From Brachionus manjavacas (lineage: Eukaryota; Rotifera; Eurotatoria; Ploima; Brachionidae): 64,000 nt of DNA. Below the pieces are notes generated by a model. That model made no database searches. It was not told where the DNA came from and was given only the letters and a program-made list of their open reading frames with translations. A program made the translations under genes and the position numbers. Shown here piece after piece: positions 1 to 9,305 of the stretch. Position 1 is the first letter of the stretch, and each line of letters opens with the position of its first letter. The stretch spans positions 7,578,501 through 7,642,500 of the forward strand of contig JAHQIY010000001.1 in assembly GCA_019054805.1 (NCBI GenBank), written 5' to 3'.

Positions 1-650
1 TTAAAATAAAAAAATCGAATCGACTGTTCATGTACAATTTTTTTGGCTTCCTATTTAAGTGTCTATGATTGCTTTTATTTGTCCTTTCTCAAATTGAATT
101 TGATAAAAAAAATTTAGATTAATCATTTAATATTCAAATGTCCTACTAAAAATGAAGGTAGTGTTTAAATATTTATAATCTTTATTTAAAGAGAGTGTTT
201 TTCACTGGACATAAAATTATTTTTCTAGAGATTTTTTCAAATGTTAAGTATGTTTATAAAGTAAATTTTCAAATCAAATTTTTATCTTATTGATATTTTA
301 TCCCTTCTGTAATCAAAAATTTTAGTAAATACTGAAAATATATAAAAAAAATCTATTTTATTTATTCGTATAAATGTCATTTTTTATAACCATTTAATGT
401 TTGAAATAATGTGGCTAGATATTAAAGTAGATCTAAATAAATTAATGTTCAGTATACAGTGCCAGAAATTATCTTTTGATAGCATGTCATCTGATATCAG
501 CTAATTTTAGTTTAAAAAATTTTTAAATAAAATTAGCTTAATTATTATGATATATATGATTAAATATTTAATTGATTTCTAAAATTTTTATATATTTAAA
601 TATAAAATATAAATTTAAAAATTTATATTTTAATTAATAAATTCAAATAT
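1..650. other. AT-rich stretch, no gene seen
   Basis: Very AT-rich with frequent stops in all frames. I see no conserved protein motif, RNA gene or transposon end here. It ends abruptly at the GC-richer promoter-like block that follows. Confidence 0.6.
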
Positions 651-659
651 TGCGGATGG

Positions 660-840
660 TCAACTACTTAAGGGCAACCAATAATATTTTCGTGTCGTAC
701 GTGCCTTCTGCCGACAATCCGGCAGACGAGCCTTCCAGAAGGCTCATCACCGTGAACGTATCTTACGCCTTGGCAACGTCACGACCACTATAAATAAAAG
801 CTGTTTTCCGTAAACCGGGAAGCTTCCGAAACTCCAAGAT
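660..840 (+). promoter_or_regulatory. Heat-shock-type promoter without a recognisable gene
   Basis: A sharply GC-richer island in AT-rich DNA. In order it holds a CCAAT box (678-682), a hairpin-forming repeat TCTGCCG/CGGCAGA (about 708-727), a heat-shock element at 728-745 reading GAGccTTCcaGAAggCTC (four alternating 5-bp units, two perfect and two near-perfect, also a perfect 8-bp inverted repeat), an ACGTCA half-site near 776, and a TATAAATA box at 789-796. The order points transcription to the right. About 45 bases of leader-like sequence follow, but no coding exon is seen before LINE sequence starts near 1140. The motifs are seen directly. HSF control is inferred from the match to the known HSE pattern. 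Confidence 0.6.
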
Positions 841-1139
841 AGAAAGCCTTAATCAGAGTTTGTCAAAATTTAGAGTTAATTTTAACTTTGAATTTAAATT
901 TAAATTTTTTTTGGTCTGTTTGTTCTTTTTTTTAAGAGAAATTGAAAAATTTTATTCATTATTTATAAAAAACAATTTTTTTTTCTCATAAATTTTATTT
1001 TAATGAAGCCTTAATCTAAAATTTTAGCATTTAAGTCAAACTTTGTCATTGACTTTTGACTAACTCTGCAAATAATACATAAATTGATGACTTTTTTGTT
1101 ATAATCTTTCTTTATTTTTCAAAAAAATATAGGAGTCAT
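841..1139. other. Leader-like and AT-rich sequence, no ORF
   Basis: Sequence downstream of the promoter-like block. No open frame of useful length starts here and no conserved exon was recognised. It could contain an untranslated exon, but nothing shows this. Confidence 0.4.
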
Positions 1140-2300
1140 TTGCTTTTCCTCTTTCAATAGTTTTCAAAGAGTCATTAACCATAGAAGAGTTAGCAGAAGA
1201 ATTAAAGCAAGCAAATATTATACCTTTACATGAAGGATTGAGACTCTCTCCTAAGAATTATCGTCCAGTATCGTTGACTTATATTGTATGCAAAGTCTTT
1301 GAGTCCATAATTAAAGAATCAATTTTAGAGCAAGTTGTTATCCACATCACAGCATGGTTTACTACCAAAAAAGTGATGTCTGACCAATTTATTTGAAACT
1401 TTGACCTTTATTTCTGAAGCAATAACAAAAGGTTTCCCATTTAACATCATTTACATAGATTCCACCGAAGGCTTTCAATAAAGTCTCTCACAGAAAACTT
1501 CTGTATGAATTCAAGTTCTTTGGTTTTGGTGATGGCCTGATAAATTGGATAAAAGAGTTTATGCTAGTACGTTTCCAGAGAGTAGTGTTAGGAGATACAG
1601 GCTCGAATTGAGTAAAAGTTAACAGTGGAGTTCCACAAGGTTCAGTGTTATGTCCTCTAATTTTTAGTATCTATATAAGTGTATGTTGAATATCGTAGAA
1701 AACAACTGTGAGGCTTATGCTGATGACACAATTAGTAATTTCAAATCGATTTATAAGCTACAATCAGATATAGATAAAGTGTGCAAGTGGTCAAAAGAGT
1801 GGTCGACTCAGTTGAATTAAGTCAAATGCAAAGTTGTACATTGTTTGTACATTCAGGATTATTGGCAATTATATTGGATTATTGGATTATTGGATTATTG
1901 TTGCCAATAATCCTGAATGAACAATAATTTGATTACAAGAATGGTTTAAAAACCCTGAGCAAGTCAAAATGCGAAAGTGATTTGGGTATTTGCATACAGA
2001 CTGATTTATAATGGGGCACATAAGTCAGAAATACAACAGCTAAAGCAAATAAAATGTTGAGATTAATTAAGAAAGTATTTAAGTAATCTTGCAGCGAGAC
2101 TATAAAATTATTGTATTGTATTGTTAAATGATACGACCGCACCTGGAGTATGCTGTAAGCACATGGTCTCCATTTTTTGAAAGACACAAATGAGCTTGAG
2201 AGAGCCAACGAAGAGCAACAAAGTTGGTTCCAGAAAAGAAAGCAACTGCTATAGCTTTTTAGAACTGTGGTCAGAAAACCTCTGAGTTGCAGATTAAACT
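1140..2300 (+). mobile_element. Decayed non-LTR retrotransposon (LINE), reverse transcriptase part
   Basis: Translated pieces in all three forward frames show the usual reverse-transcriptase order of a CR1/L2/Jockey-type LINE: NYRPVSLT near 1258, a palm segment with GFGDGLINW near 1520, GVPQGSVLCPL near 1630, and the C-terminal RPHLEYAVSTWSP near 2132. The catalytic YADD region is recognisable near 1715. Many stops and frame changes show it is long dead. No endonuclease region and no target-site duplication were found. An 18-bp inverted repeat lies inside it at 1851-1918. Confidence 0.8.
1851..1918. repeat. 18-bp perfect inverted repeat around GGATTATT tandem units
   Basis: The left arm at 1851-1868 and right arm at 1901-1918 are exact reverse complements. 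The 32-base spacer contains several tandem copies of GGATTATT, a word also present in the arm. It interrupts the LINE reading frame, so it arose after or during insertion of that element. Confidence 0.85.
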
Positions 2301-2859
2301 ACTACTTCTACTACTATTAGTACCAAATCTCACAGTAATCTTGAATCATTTATCTAGATCTGTTTATAGTTTACTTATACCGAAAACCAGTCAATGAAAG
2401 AAAATTGGAGTTTAGTAATTGTTTGAAAAATTATGAATTATAAATGGGAATTCTTGAATTATTTGGAAATATAAAAACCAACGGCCTGGTACGCTAAATG
2501 TGATTTTTAAATTTTTAAATATTTTTTTTAAATCATGTTTTAGTTTCATTAGTACTAAATGATGATTGAGCTGAAAAAGACGGTTTGTTTAAAAAATTGC
2601 TTTATTTTACAGCAATAAAAGTTATAATTTAGATGAGTTAAAGTAATTTGCAAAGTTAAATTAATATAAAATTTAAATTTAATAATTCATAATAAAAACA
2701 ACAGTGGAGAGAGAAACTACTACCAGGTAATTATTTAGTAAAATTACCTGGTGATCTATATCGAATATCGTTTGAAGAAAATTAACGATTCTTATGTTCA
2801 TTAGAATTAATATTCAATTAATTATCTATTAATTTGAATAAAAAATAAAATAGTAATTT
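2301..2859. other. AT-rich spacer with a short esterase-gene copy
   Basis: No gene is seen. The only recognisable content is an 11-bp inverted repeat (ACCAGGTAATT and its complement, about 2722-2751) whose right arm runs into a 30-base copy of esterase exon sequence. Confidence 0.5.
2746..2775 (+). repeat. 30-bp exact copy of esterase exon sequence
   Basis: These 30 bases are identical to 4481-4510 in the third exon of the esterase gene 1.7 kb downstream, where they encode YLVIYIEYR plus part of the next codon. The flanking sequence does not match the gene, so it is a short templated copy or the relic of a longer duplication. Confidence 0.9.
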
Positions 2860-3175
2860 TTTTTATTTATTAGTTTACCAAATTGAAAATTAACATATAA
2901 AAAGTAAAACATAATAAAATTAAAACAAAATAAAAAAAAATTAAAACAAAGAATGACACGCATTAAATATTTAAGTACTGTTCAGGAACAAAATAGAAAA
3001 ATTTAAGGTAGTAATTACATAAGGGAGTTGGGTTTTCATAAATGTTATTAGAAACCCGCTTTTTAATTCCCACACCAGTTTGACAACCAAAAGAATAGAA
3101 TATCTTAGTCTTGCCCTCACAAATCCTCAAAAATTTAAATGATAATCGAAATAACATTGATAAGCATCCAAAGCA
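2860..3175 (-). mobile_element. 5'-truncated LINE copy, 3' terminal part only
   Basis: On the minus strand 2963-3157 translates to a stretch ending ENPTPLCNYYLKFF and then EQYLNI. It matches the C-terminal end of the larger LINE at 58.6-60.9 kb (EYPTPLCNCYL at the same place). The A-rich sequence down to about 2860 resembles the 3' untranslated region of that element. Only the last part of the LINE is present, as expected of strong 5' truncation. Confidence 0.75.
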
Positions 3176-3929
3176 GGCTACGGTCGATTGTTATCAAGAA
3201 TACTTTTATTACTATTTAATTTATATATAGCGTGTATTCTCACAGTGTGTCATTTGTGAATTATCTGCTTCAAAAGTGAACAATTTATCTATTGCTGCAT
3301 AAGTTTAAAGAAACAATGAGTGCAACCATTAAATTATTAAACCAACTCGGCTTTAGATTGGCACCAGAATCACTTGGATAAATTTTTCCACTGGTCTTTG
3401 GCTTAAACTAATTGATTTACAAAATATAACAAATTGTATATTTAAGTTTAAATTTTTTTTGGTTTATTTAAAATATAAAATTAGAATTAGTTTAACATAG
3501 ATAACTGAAAATATTCATGATAGCCTTGTTCTAAGAATATAAAAAAATGTCGAATAATTTTAGAAGAGATAATTTTAATTCTTTAACAAATTCTATTAAC
3601 AATACTTTAAGTGTTGGCAAAATAAACACTTTTTTATTTTTAGATTTAATTAAAGTTTAATTATATGCTAAAATTTTTCCAACAACTGATCGAGAATCAT
3701 ACGATTTTTTTTAAAAATAAAAATAATAAGGCGAATATGAAGACACAATTATTACATAACAATTTATAGCATATTTTCGTAATATAAAACAAATTTATTC
3801 ATATAAGAATTAAAAATTGGTATCATTATAAAGCATTTACTTATCAAGGTTCAAACTAACAATTTTTCAAAATTTAAAAATAAATTTATATTTTAGATTA
3901 AAATTGAAATTATTCAATTTTAATCAAAC
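3176..3929. other. AT-rich spacer upstream of the esterase gene
   Basis: No coding motif or repeat was recognised. The last 100 bases should hold the promoter and leader of the esterase gene, but no clear TATA box stands out from the general A/T background. Confidence 0.4.
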
Positions 3930-5289
3930 ATGAACGATTTAAAAACAAAAACGACCAAAGCCGCTATTGCTATTTTGATTACCGGCTGCTTATTCCAGCT
4001 AATAAATCAACCGTTGCCTGACGAGTTTGAACAACCATGGAAATATAGACTGATATGCTTTGGTGCCGAATTATCCAACATTTTAGTAAATAAATAAATT
4101 TTATCTATTTATTAAAAAAATTATATTTTTTTTACTAGGGATATATGACGGAAAAAATTGGGATATTGCATCGGGTAAATGTTACCCGGTTTTCTTATCA
4201 TATATCAGTTGGTTCATTTAACATACGGGATCAGAATGATAACATAAGTATACATGATGAAATAATTGAACACCTGTCCATTAGAATATACAGACCCATG
4301 GATCGGAACAAAGTGCCGAATAAAAATGAAACATTGCCAACAATTTTGTTCTACCATGGTGGTGGTTACTTTGTAGGATCAGCAGGTAAAAATTGTGAAA
4401 ATTAAATGAATATCTTTAAAACGAAATCTTTCAAGATACCCTCGAACCTGTCACTTATTTAATGGCAAAGTACACTCAGTACCTGGTGATCTATATCGAA
4501 TATCGTTTGATCCCAGAGCATCAGTACCCTGCTGCATTCCATGATTCACTTCAAACTGCAATCTATTTAATAAAAAACCATGCCAAGTACTCAATCGACT
4601 TAGATAACTTGATAATAATGGGTGACTCGGCCGGCGGAAATTTGGCCACAGTCATTGGCCAGCAATTAATTGAACATAACATTACAAAGCCAAAGATGCA
4701 AGTTTTAATCTATCCAGTTCTGCAATTTTTTGACTTCACATTACCATCTTATGTTCAAAATTTGCCAAAACGAATACTTGGAAGCATAAGTCAAGACAAC
4801 TTCAAAAATTTTATACACTATTTTACTGGTGTTGAAGTAGATGATACAATTTTTTTGAATGGCCACACTACAGCCTACCAAAAAGAAAGTAAATTGGCCA
4901 GATACGTTAGCCGAATTTATTTACCTAAAAATTATTTATCCAAATATTCCCGATTGGAATTAGTTAATGATACATACGGAAAATATAATAGATTAAGCGA
5001 TATTTTATTGAGTAATAAAGTATCGCCTCTATTGGTAGACGATTCTTATCTGGGCCGGAATACACCTGATTTTACTATTTTGTTAACAGCTGGAATTGAC
5101 ATGCTAAGAGATGATGGTTTTATATATGCGGCTAGGCTAAAAGAAGTGGGGAAAAAAATTGAACACCTGCACTTTGAAAATTTGTTTCATGGTATATTTG
5201 GCCTTTTGCATGGTCCGCTTGAATTTACCAGAGCCAAATATCTAGTCAATAATGTTGCTGAACATATAAAAAAAATTGTTTCGTTGTAA
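3930..5289 (+). CDS. Arylacetamide deacetylase-like membrane esterase
   Basis: Three exons: 3930-4085, 4139-4385 and 4436-5289, with introns of 53 and 50 bp whose GT/AG ends keep frame, giving 418 residues (AADAC is about 400). The N-terminus has a hydrophobic segment (about residues 9-26, AIAILITGCLFQLI), which fits the signal anchor of AADAC enzymes of the endoplasmic reticulum. The hormone-sensitive-lipase fold is shown by the oxyanion-hole motif FYHGGGYFVG, YRLIPEHQYPA, the nucleophile elbow GDSAGGN (serine), the acid in AGIDMLRDD and the histidine in ENLFHGIF, so all three catalytic residues are present. Such enzymes hydrolyse esters and amides of lipids or xenobiotics; the substrate here is unknown. 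A 30-base piece of exon 3 is copied at 2746. Confidence 0.93.
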
Positions 5290-6607
5290 ATATTGTCTGA
5301 ATTAAGTTTTTTTTTTAAAAACGAGTTAATTTTGTATAAAAAAATAATTTGAAATTATTATCTTTTTTTAAAAATTGCAGCATTAAATTGTATAAAGTTT
5401 GATTGTAAATTTGTTACGAATACTTTTTAAAAATTTTTAAAAAATGGTATAATAGGATTTTACTAACGAATAAAAAAAAATTATAGTTAATGATTTATTT
5501 TCTATAAACAAATCCCATTATAAAAAAATTTCTTTAGAAAAATAAAATTTTAAAAATACTTTTTCATTACCAACTAATTGACACCAAAATTTCATTCTCT
5601 TTTTGTAAGTTTTTTTTTTAGAATATTTTTTGTTATATTCGTCTCAAAAATGTCGATGATTCGAAATTCCAATTTGGTTCGATCCTTGGAAGTCATATAA
5701 TTTACTTAGAAATAAATGTTTTTATTAAGACTAAATATCAGAAACTCTTTAATTCCAATATCCTAAAAGTTTAAGAATAAATTCAAAAAATTAAAAAAAA
5801 ACTTAAATGATTTTAATTCTTTATTTTAGAAGACAATTTAAAAAAAAAAAATCTCTTAAGTGATAAAAAAGTTTATTCTTCAAAAATGAGTCAGTCATTT
5901 AATGAATTATGTTTTTTTAAATTTTTAAAATTTCTAAATATAAAAATTTCTCCAGACTAATTTTGGGCATATAATTAAAAAGAATCCTCAAAAAATTTAA
6001 ATGAAAAAAAAGTTGACATTCTTTTAAATTAAAAGCTTAAAATAAATATATTTTACATTATTTTTCATATTCGCATCATTAATGTCAAAATTTGAAGATA
6101 TAATCATTTAAAAAAATATTTGATAATCTGTGAAATTCAGTTCAGTAAAGGACAAAACAGAATGCAAAAAATGCATTACTTTATCTAAAAAAGCTGAAAT
6201 TAGTTCTGTGAATATCAAGCATTCTCAAAAAAAATCCAAATTTAAAATAAATTTTATAGCTTCTATATATTTTAAATCTAGTGCATTTTTCAGGGATTTT
6301 GCAAATGTTCATTACTTTTCTATTAAAATTAACAAAACAAGCAATCTGAGGTGCTTTTTTTTAAAGGATAAAGTTTTAAATAGGGAGAAAATATTTTTTT
6401 TTAATTTTCTAAAGTTATATAAATTTTATGTTATCCAAAATTCACAACATTTCCAGAAAAAAATTTAAGTTTTAACCTTGATTGATTAATCAATACATAT
6501 TTAATTTTTTCAGTTTTAAGGAATGAAAAAAATTCTCGGTTAAAATTACGAAATTTTCAAAAATTTTAAATATTGTGAAAAAGCTTATAATTTGCTGAAA
6601 AAAAAAT
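5290..6607. other. AT-rich spacer, no gene supported
   Basis: An open stretch at 6130-6468 is rich in Lys, Phe and Asn, lacks an ATG start and shows no motif, so I do not call it. A GGTTCGATCC word near 5677 resembles a pol III B box but no tRNA fold surrounds it. The right end is the 3' flank of the first ARM-TIR gene. Confidence 0.5.
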
Positions 6608-8647
6608 TTATTTAAATAATTGAGTTAGTTCAAAACTAAAAAGAGCCAAGTCTCTAATATTAATTTTTTGTTTTAAACATAAAGATTGATAAAAAAATTC
6701 CGGCGCAGTTTTCAAAATCGAAAAGAGCTGAAACAAAATTTTACCATTTATTGGATGCAACTCTTTTAGAATGGTTGTGTTTAAGTTTTTATCTGCGAAC
6801 CACTTTTCAATATCAGTATGTGACCAATTTAGTGTTACTGGCTGTAGGTTTGTTAGAACAGCTTCTTCTTTTGGAGGTTCATCGGTTAATTGAGCTCCAT
6901 GAGGTTCAGTTAAAGAAATGTTCTTTATCTCATGATTGACCCTTTTGAGGCATTCATCATATTCATATTTGGTAAAATTGACAAATATTTTCGAACCCAG
7001 AATTATTCCCAACCATCCATCTGGCTTGTAATTTTGCTGCATTATCAAAGGAATAATTGGTTTATTCAGCTGAAAAGCGTACTCTGCCTCTGCTCGGCAA
7101 TTAGAGCTTTGTTTGTATTTTTCAGTCATGCACATTAGGACACATTGCGAATCTTCTATTGCTTTTGCCATCGCCTCCAAACTTGACCCATGAATATTTT
7201 CCACATCAATCCATATTTTGTGGCCATCTTTCTCCAAATCTTTTTTTATTTTTAAGCACAAATCCCGACTATCTCGATTATAACTTATCATCACATGTTT
7301 GAATTGATCTTTCACAACTGATCTTTTCCTCATCTTGATTCCTTTTTGCTCATCTGCTTTAGAAGTTATTTTCAATTTGTTTTCCATGAGCCACAATACA
7401 CCGTCAACATTTTGAACAATTTTTTTATTAGAAGATGCCTTAAATGATCTTATCTTTTCCAATAACTCCCCATTATTTGAAACGTCAGTCAACACGGTTT
7501 CATCAAAACTAAGCTGCCACAAAAGTTTAAAACCTATTTCAATTTCTTTTTCATTTCCATTAAATATAATTTTCTTTATGGCTTCATTAATCTTATCTCT
7601 GAAATATATATCTTTTTTAATCGAATCGTTTATAGCTAATGCATATAGAGCTTGAACTAGTTCTGTCAGACTCCAGAGAATTCCATGCGCAGTGACAGAA
7701 ATAATGTTGTAATAAACACTGTCGTCATTCAGCTGGATCTCGGTGCGCAAAATTTTCAAAGGATCTGAATATTGAAGGACACATTTGTTGATTGTTTTGG
7801 TTAAAAACGCAGTTACTTCTGTGATTTCTTGAAGATTTTCTATTTCTCTATCTGTGGCTAGCAATGCTACGGTAATGTAGCAAGCGTTTTTTATACTATT
7901 CAAAGATTTCACTTTGTTGGAAAGGTCTATTAATCGATTAACAGAATCAGCATTTCTCCATAAGTTCATATACTTTGGACTTATTTTTGCCAAATTGTGA
8001 AGACTGCCGAGAATGTATTTTATAAAAAGTTCAACACTATTAAAGATTGTTTGTTTGCATTCAAAAGTTTTAGATAGGATTCCAATTAAATTTTTGTCAG
8101 TCACGATGTCTATCAAAACTTGTATAGCTTCCATTTCATGAATTCGAGCTCCAAATTTTAAAGATTGGTTGGTCAAAGATAAAAGGAGCTTTCCAAGATT
8201 TTTGATTTTTTTGGAATTTTGTAGCTTCGTTATTGGGCTATCGAGAGTTTTTATTGTAGATTCATGAGCATATGCTAAATTTTTTATTAAGAAAATTTCG
8301 AATGAGAATTCTATTGCTAGTGCTGCAAATTCTTTCCTGTTTTGAAAACTGTAACTTTCTTTTGTTAAATAATTTAGATATCTATCGTTTTCTTGCTGCT
8401 TGTAGAATTCGATCGGTTCGGTGATCGAAGATAATTTTTGAAACGAAGCATGAAGGTTTAGTTCATTGTTTAGTTCACTAGAAGAGTAGCCTGGATTTGG
8501 TATGGCACAATTTAAATTATTATTTTCCGGAATTTTGTTTTTTATTTCTTTATTTAGTGCACCTCTGGCTATCATTGCTTCTTCGTCACAATCTAAATTC
8601 ATTTTTGTCAAAATTTGATTAAATAAGAATAAAATCCAAGAAATCAT
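6608..8647 (-). CDS. ARM-TIR-SAM-like protein (paralogue A), SARM1-related type
   Basis: Intronless, 679 residues. Residues about 30-420 are alpha-helical and Leu-rich, as in armadillo-like repeats. A TIR domain lies at about 450-575, beginning HVMISYNRDSR and including WIDVENIHGSSLEAM and CRAEAEYAFQ. The Glu after CRA aligns with the catalytic Glu of NAD-cleaving TIR domains such as SARM1. The C-terminal 75 residues (WSHTDIEKWFADKNL onward) look like a SAM-type helical domain. SARM1 itself has ARM-SAM-SAM-TIR order, so the arrangement differs. An NADase or innate-immune signalling role is inferred. The first 15 residues are hydrophobic; Met16 (codon at 8602) is an alternative start. Its neighbour at 9306-11192 is a tandem paralogue in the same orientation. 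Confidence 0.9.
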   Translation of the reverse strand: MISWILFLFNQILTKMNLDCDEEAMIARGALNKEIKNKIPENNNLNCAIPNPGYSSSELNNELNLHASFQKLSSITEPIEFYKQQENDRYLNYLTKESYSFQNRKEFAALAIEFSFEIFLIKNLAYAHESTIKTLDSPITKLQNSKKIKNLGKLLLSLTNQSLKFGARIHEMEAIQVLIDIVTDKNLIGILSKTFECKQTIFNSVELFIKYILGSLHNLAKISPKYMNLWRNADSVNRLIDLSNKVKSLNSIKNACYITVALLATDREIENLQEITEVTAFLTKTINKCVLQYSDPLKILRTEIQLNDDSVYYNIISVTAHGILWSLTELVQALYALAINDSIKKDIYFRDKINEAIKKIIFNGNEKEIEIGFKLLWQLSFDETVLTDVSNNGELLEKIRSFKASSNKKIVQNVDGVLWLMENKLKITSKADEQKGIKMRKRSVVKDQFKHVMISYNRDSRDLCLKIKKDLEKDGHKIWIDVENIHGSSLEAMAKAIEDSQCVLMCMTEKYKQSSNCRAEAEYAFQLNKPIIPLIMQQNYKPDGWLGIILGSKIFVNFTKYEYDECLKRVNHEIKNISLTEPHGAQLTDEPPKEEAVLTNLQPVTLNWSHTDIEKWFADKNLNTTILKELHPINGKILFQLFSILKTAPEFFYQSLCLKQKINIRDLALFSFELTQLFK
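6930..7291 (-). repeat. TIR-domain tract almost identical to 9628-9989
   Basis: This 362-bp tract aligns without gaps to 9628-9989 with one mismatch (C at 7037 against T at 9735). It covers the TIR domain. Identity falls sharply at both edges, and the armadillo and SAM-like parts of the two proteins are only distantly similar. Such a bounded tract is the usual mark of recent gene conversion. Confidence 0.9.
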
Positions 8648-8735
8648 TTTAATCTTACTGTTTTTCTATAGCAACTAGAAATGTAATAAATAGTAAATGC
8701 TAATTTTTAAATTAATAAAAGCACTTAGTAAACTT

Positions 8736-8867
8736 ATAGACACAATTAAAGCTACTTGTATAAAATTAAGGAAACCTATAGACAATTTGTAAAAGTTTTA
8801 GACAAAAACTTCCACCTGTAGACAAAAAAAGTAAAGTGGTGAAATATTAGTTCACTTATCGACAAAT
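8736..8867. promoter_or_regulatory. Cluster of five TA(N)GACA motifs upstream of paralogue A
   Basis: Five near-copies of TAtAGACAA lie near 8736, 8778, 8798, 8818 and 8858, within 130 bases, starting about 90 bases upstream of the ATG of paralogue A. The even spread and position suggest binding sites in a promoter, or decayed tandem repeats. No factor is assigned. Confidence 0.4.
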
Positions 8868-9305
8868 TAAAGTAAAAATAAATTAAAAAAACTAACCTTA
8901 ATAATCAATTGAATTTTAATTTTTAATTTTTATTTTAAAGACCAAATTTATTCTTCCACAAGTTTCACTCTGAAATGGAGCAATATGGAAAAATTCAGAA
9001 AATTGAATTTTTGGATATTTTCTTAAAGATGTCACCGCCGTTCTGTTTGCTTCGACTCGATTGCATGATAATCATGTTTTTATGAGTTCAGCTTTCATAA
9101 ACACTTTTCAAATAAACAAATTTTCTGACTTAAAATTAACAGATGATTTTATTTTAGATTTATTTTTTTCTTGATTAATAAATAACTTTCGTTTAAAAAA
9201 ATTTATTTAAATCTAATTAAAAAAATAAAATAAAATAAATGGATTTATCTATTTTTATAATTCGAAAAAAATATATGTTTTATATCAAATATTAAAAATG
9301 AAAAA
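8868..9305. other. Spacer between the two ARM-TIR genes
   Basis: This holds the 3' flank of paralogue B and the distal promoter of paralogue A. A short GC-richer run near 9031-9066 stands out but encodes nothing recognised. Confidence 0.4.

Noticed and set aside
690-790. Possible hammerhead-type ribozyme on the minus strand, because of GTGATGAG next to hairpins
   Set aside because: The CUGAUGA core and the GAAA box after stem II are not both present.
5677-5687. GGTTCGATCC resembling a tRNA T-loop/B box
   Set aside because: The T-stem does not pair and no acceptor or anticodon arm can be drawn.
6130-6468. A 112-codon open stretch rich in Lys, Phe and Asn
   Set aside because: It has no ATG start and no motif, and its composition equals translated AT-rich noncoding DNA.
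6932-7138. Identical open frames antisense to the TIR domain in both paralogues
   Set aside because: They are shadows of the sense coding sequence; identity follows from the converted tract.
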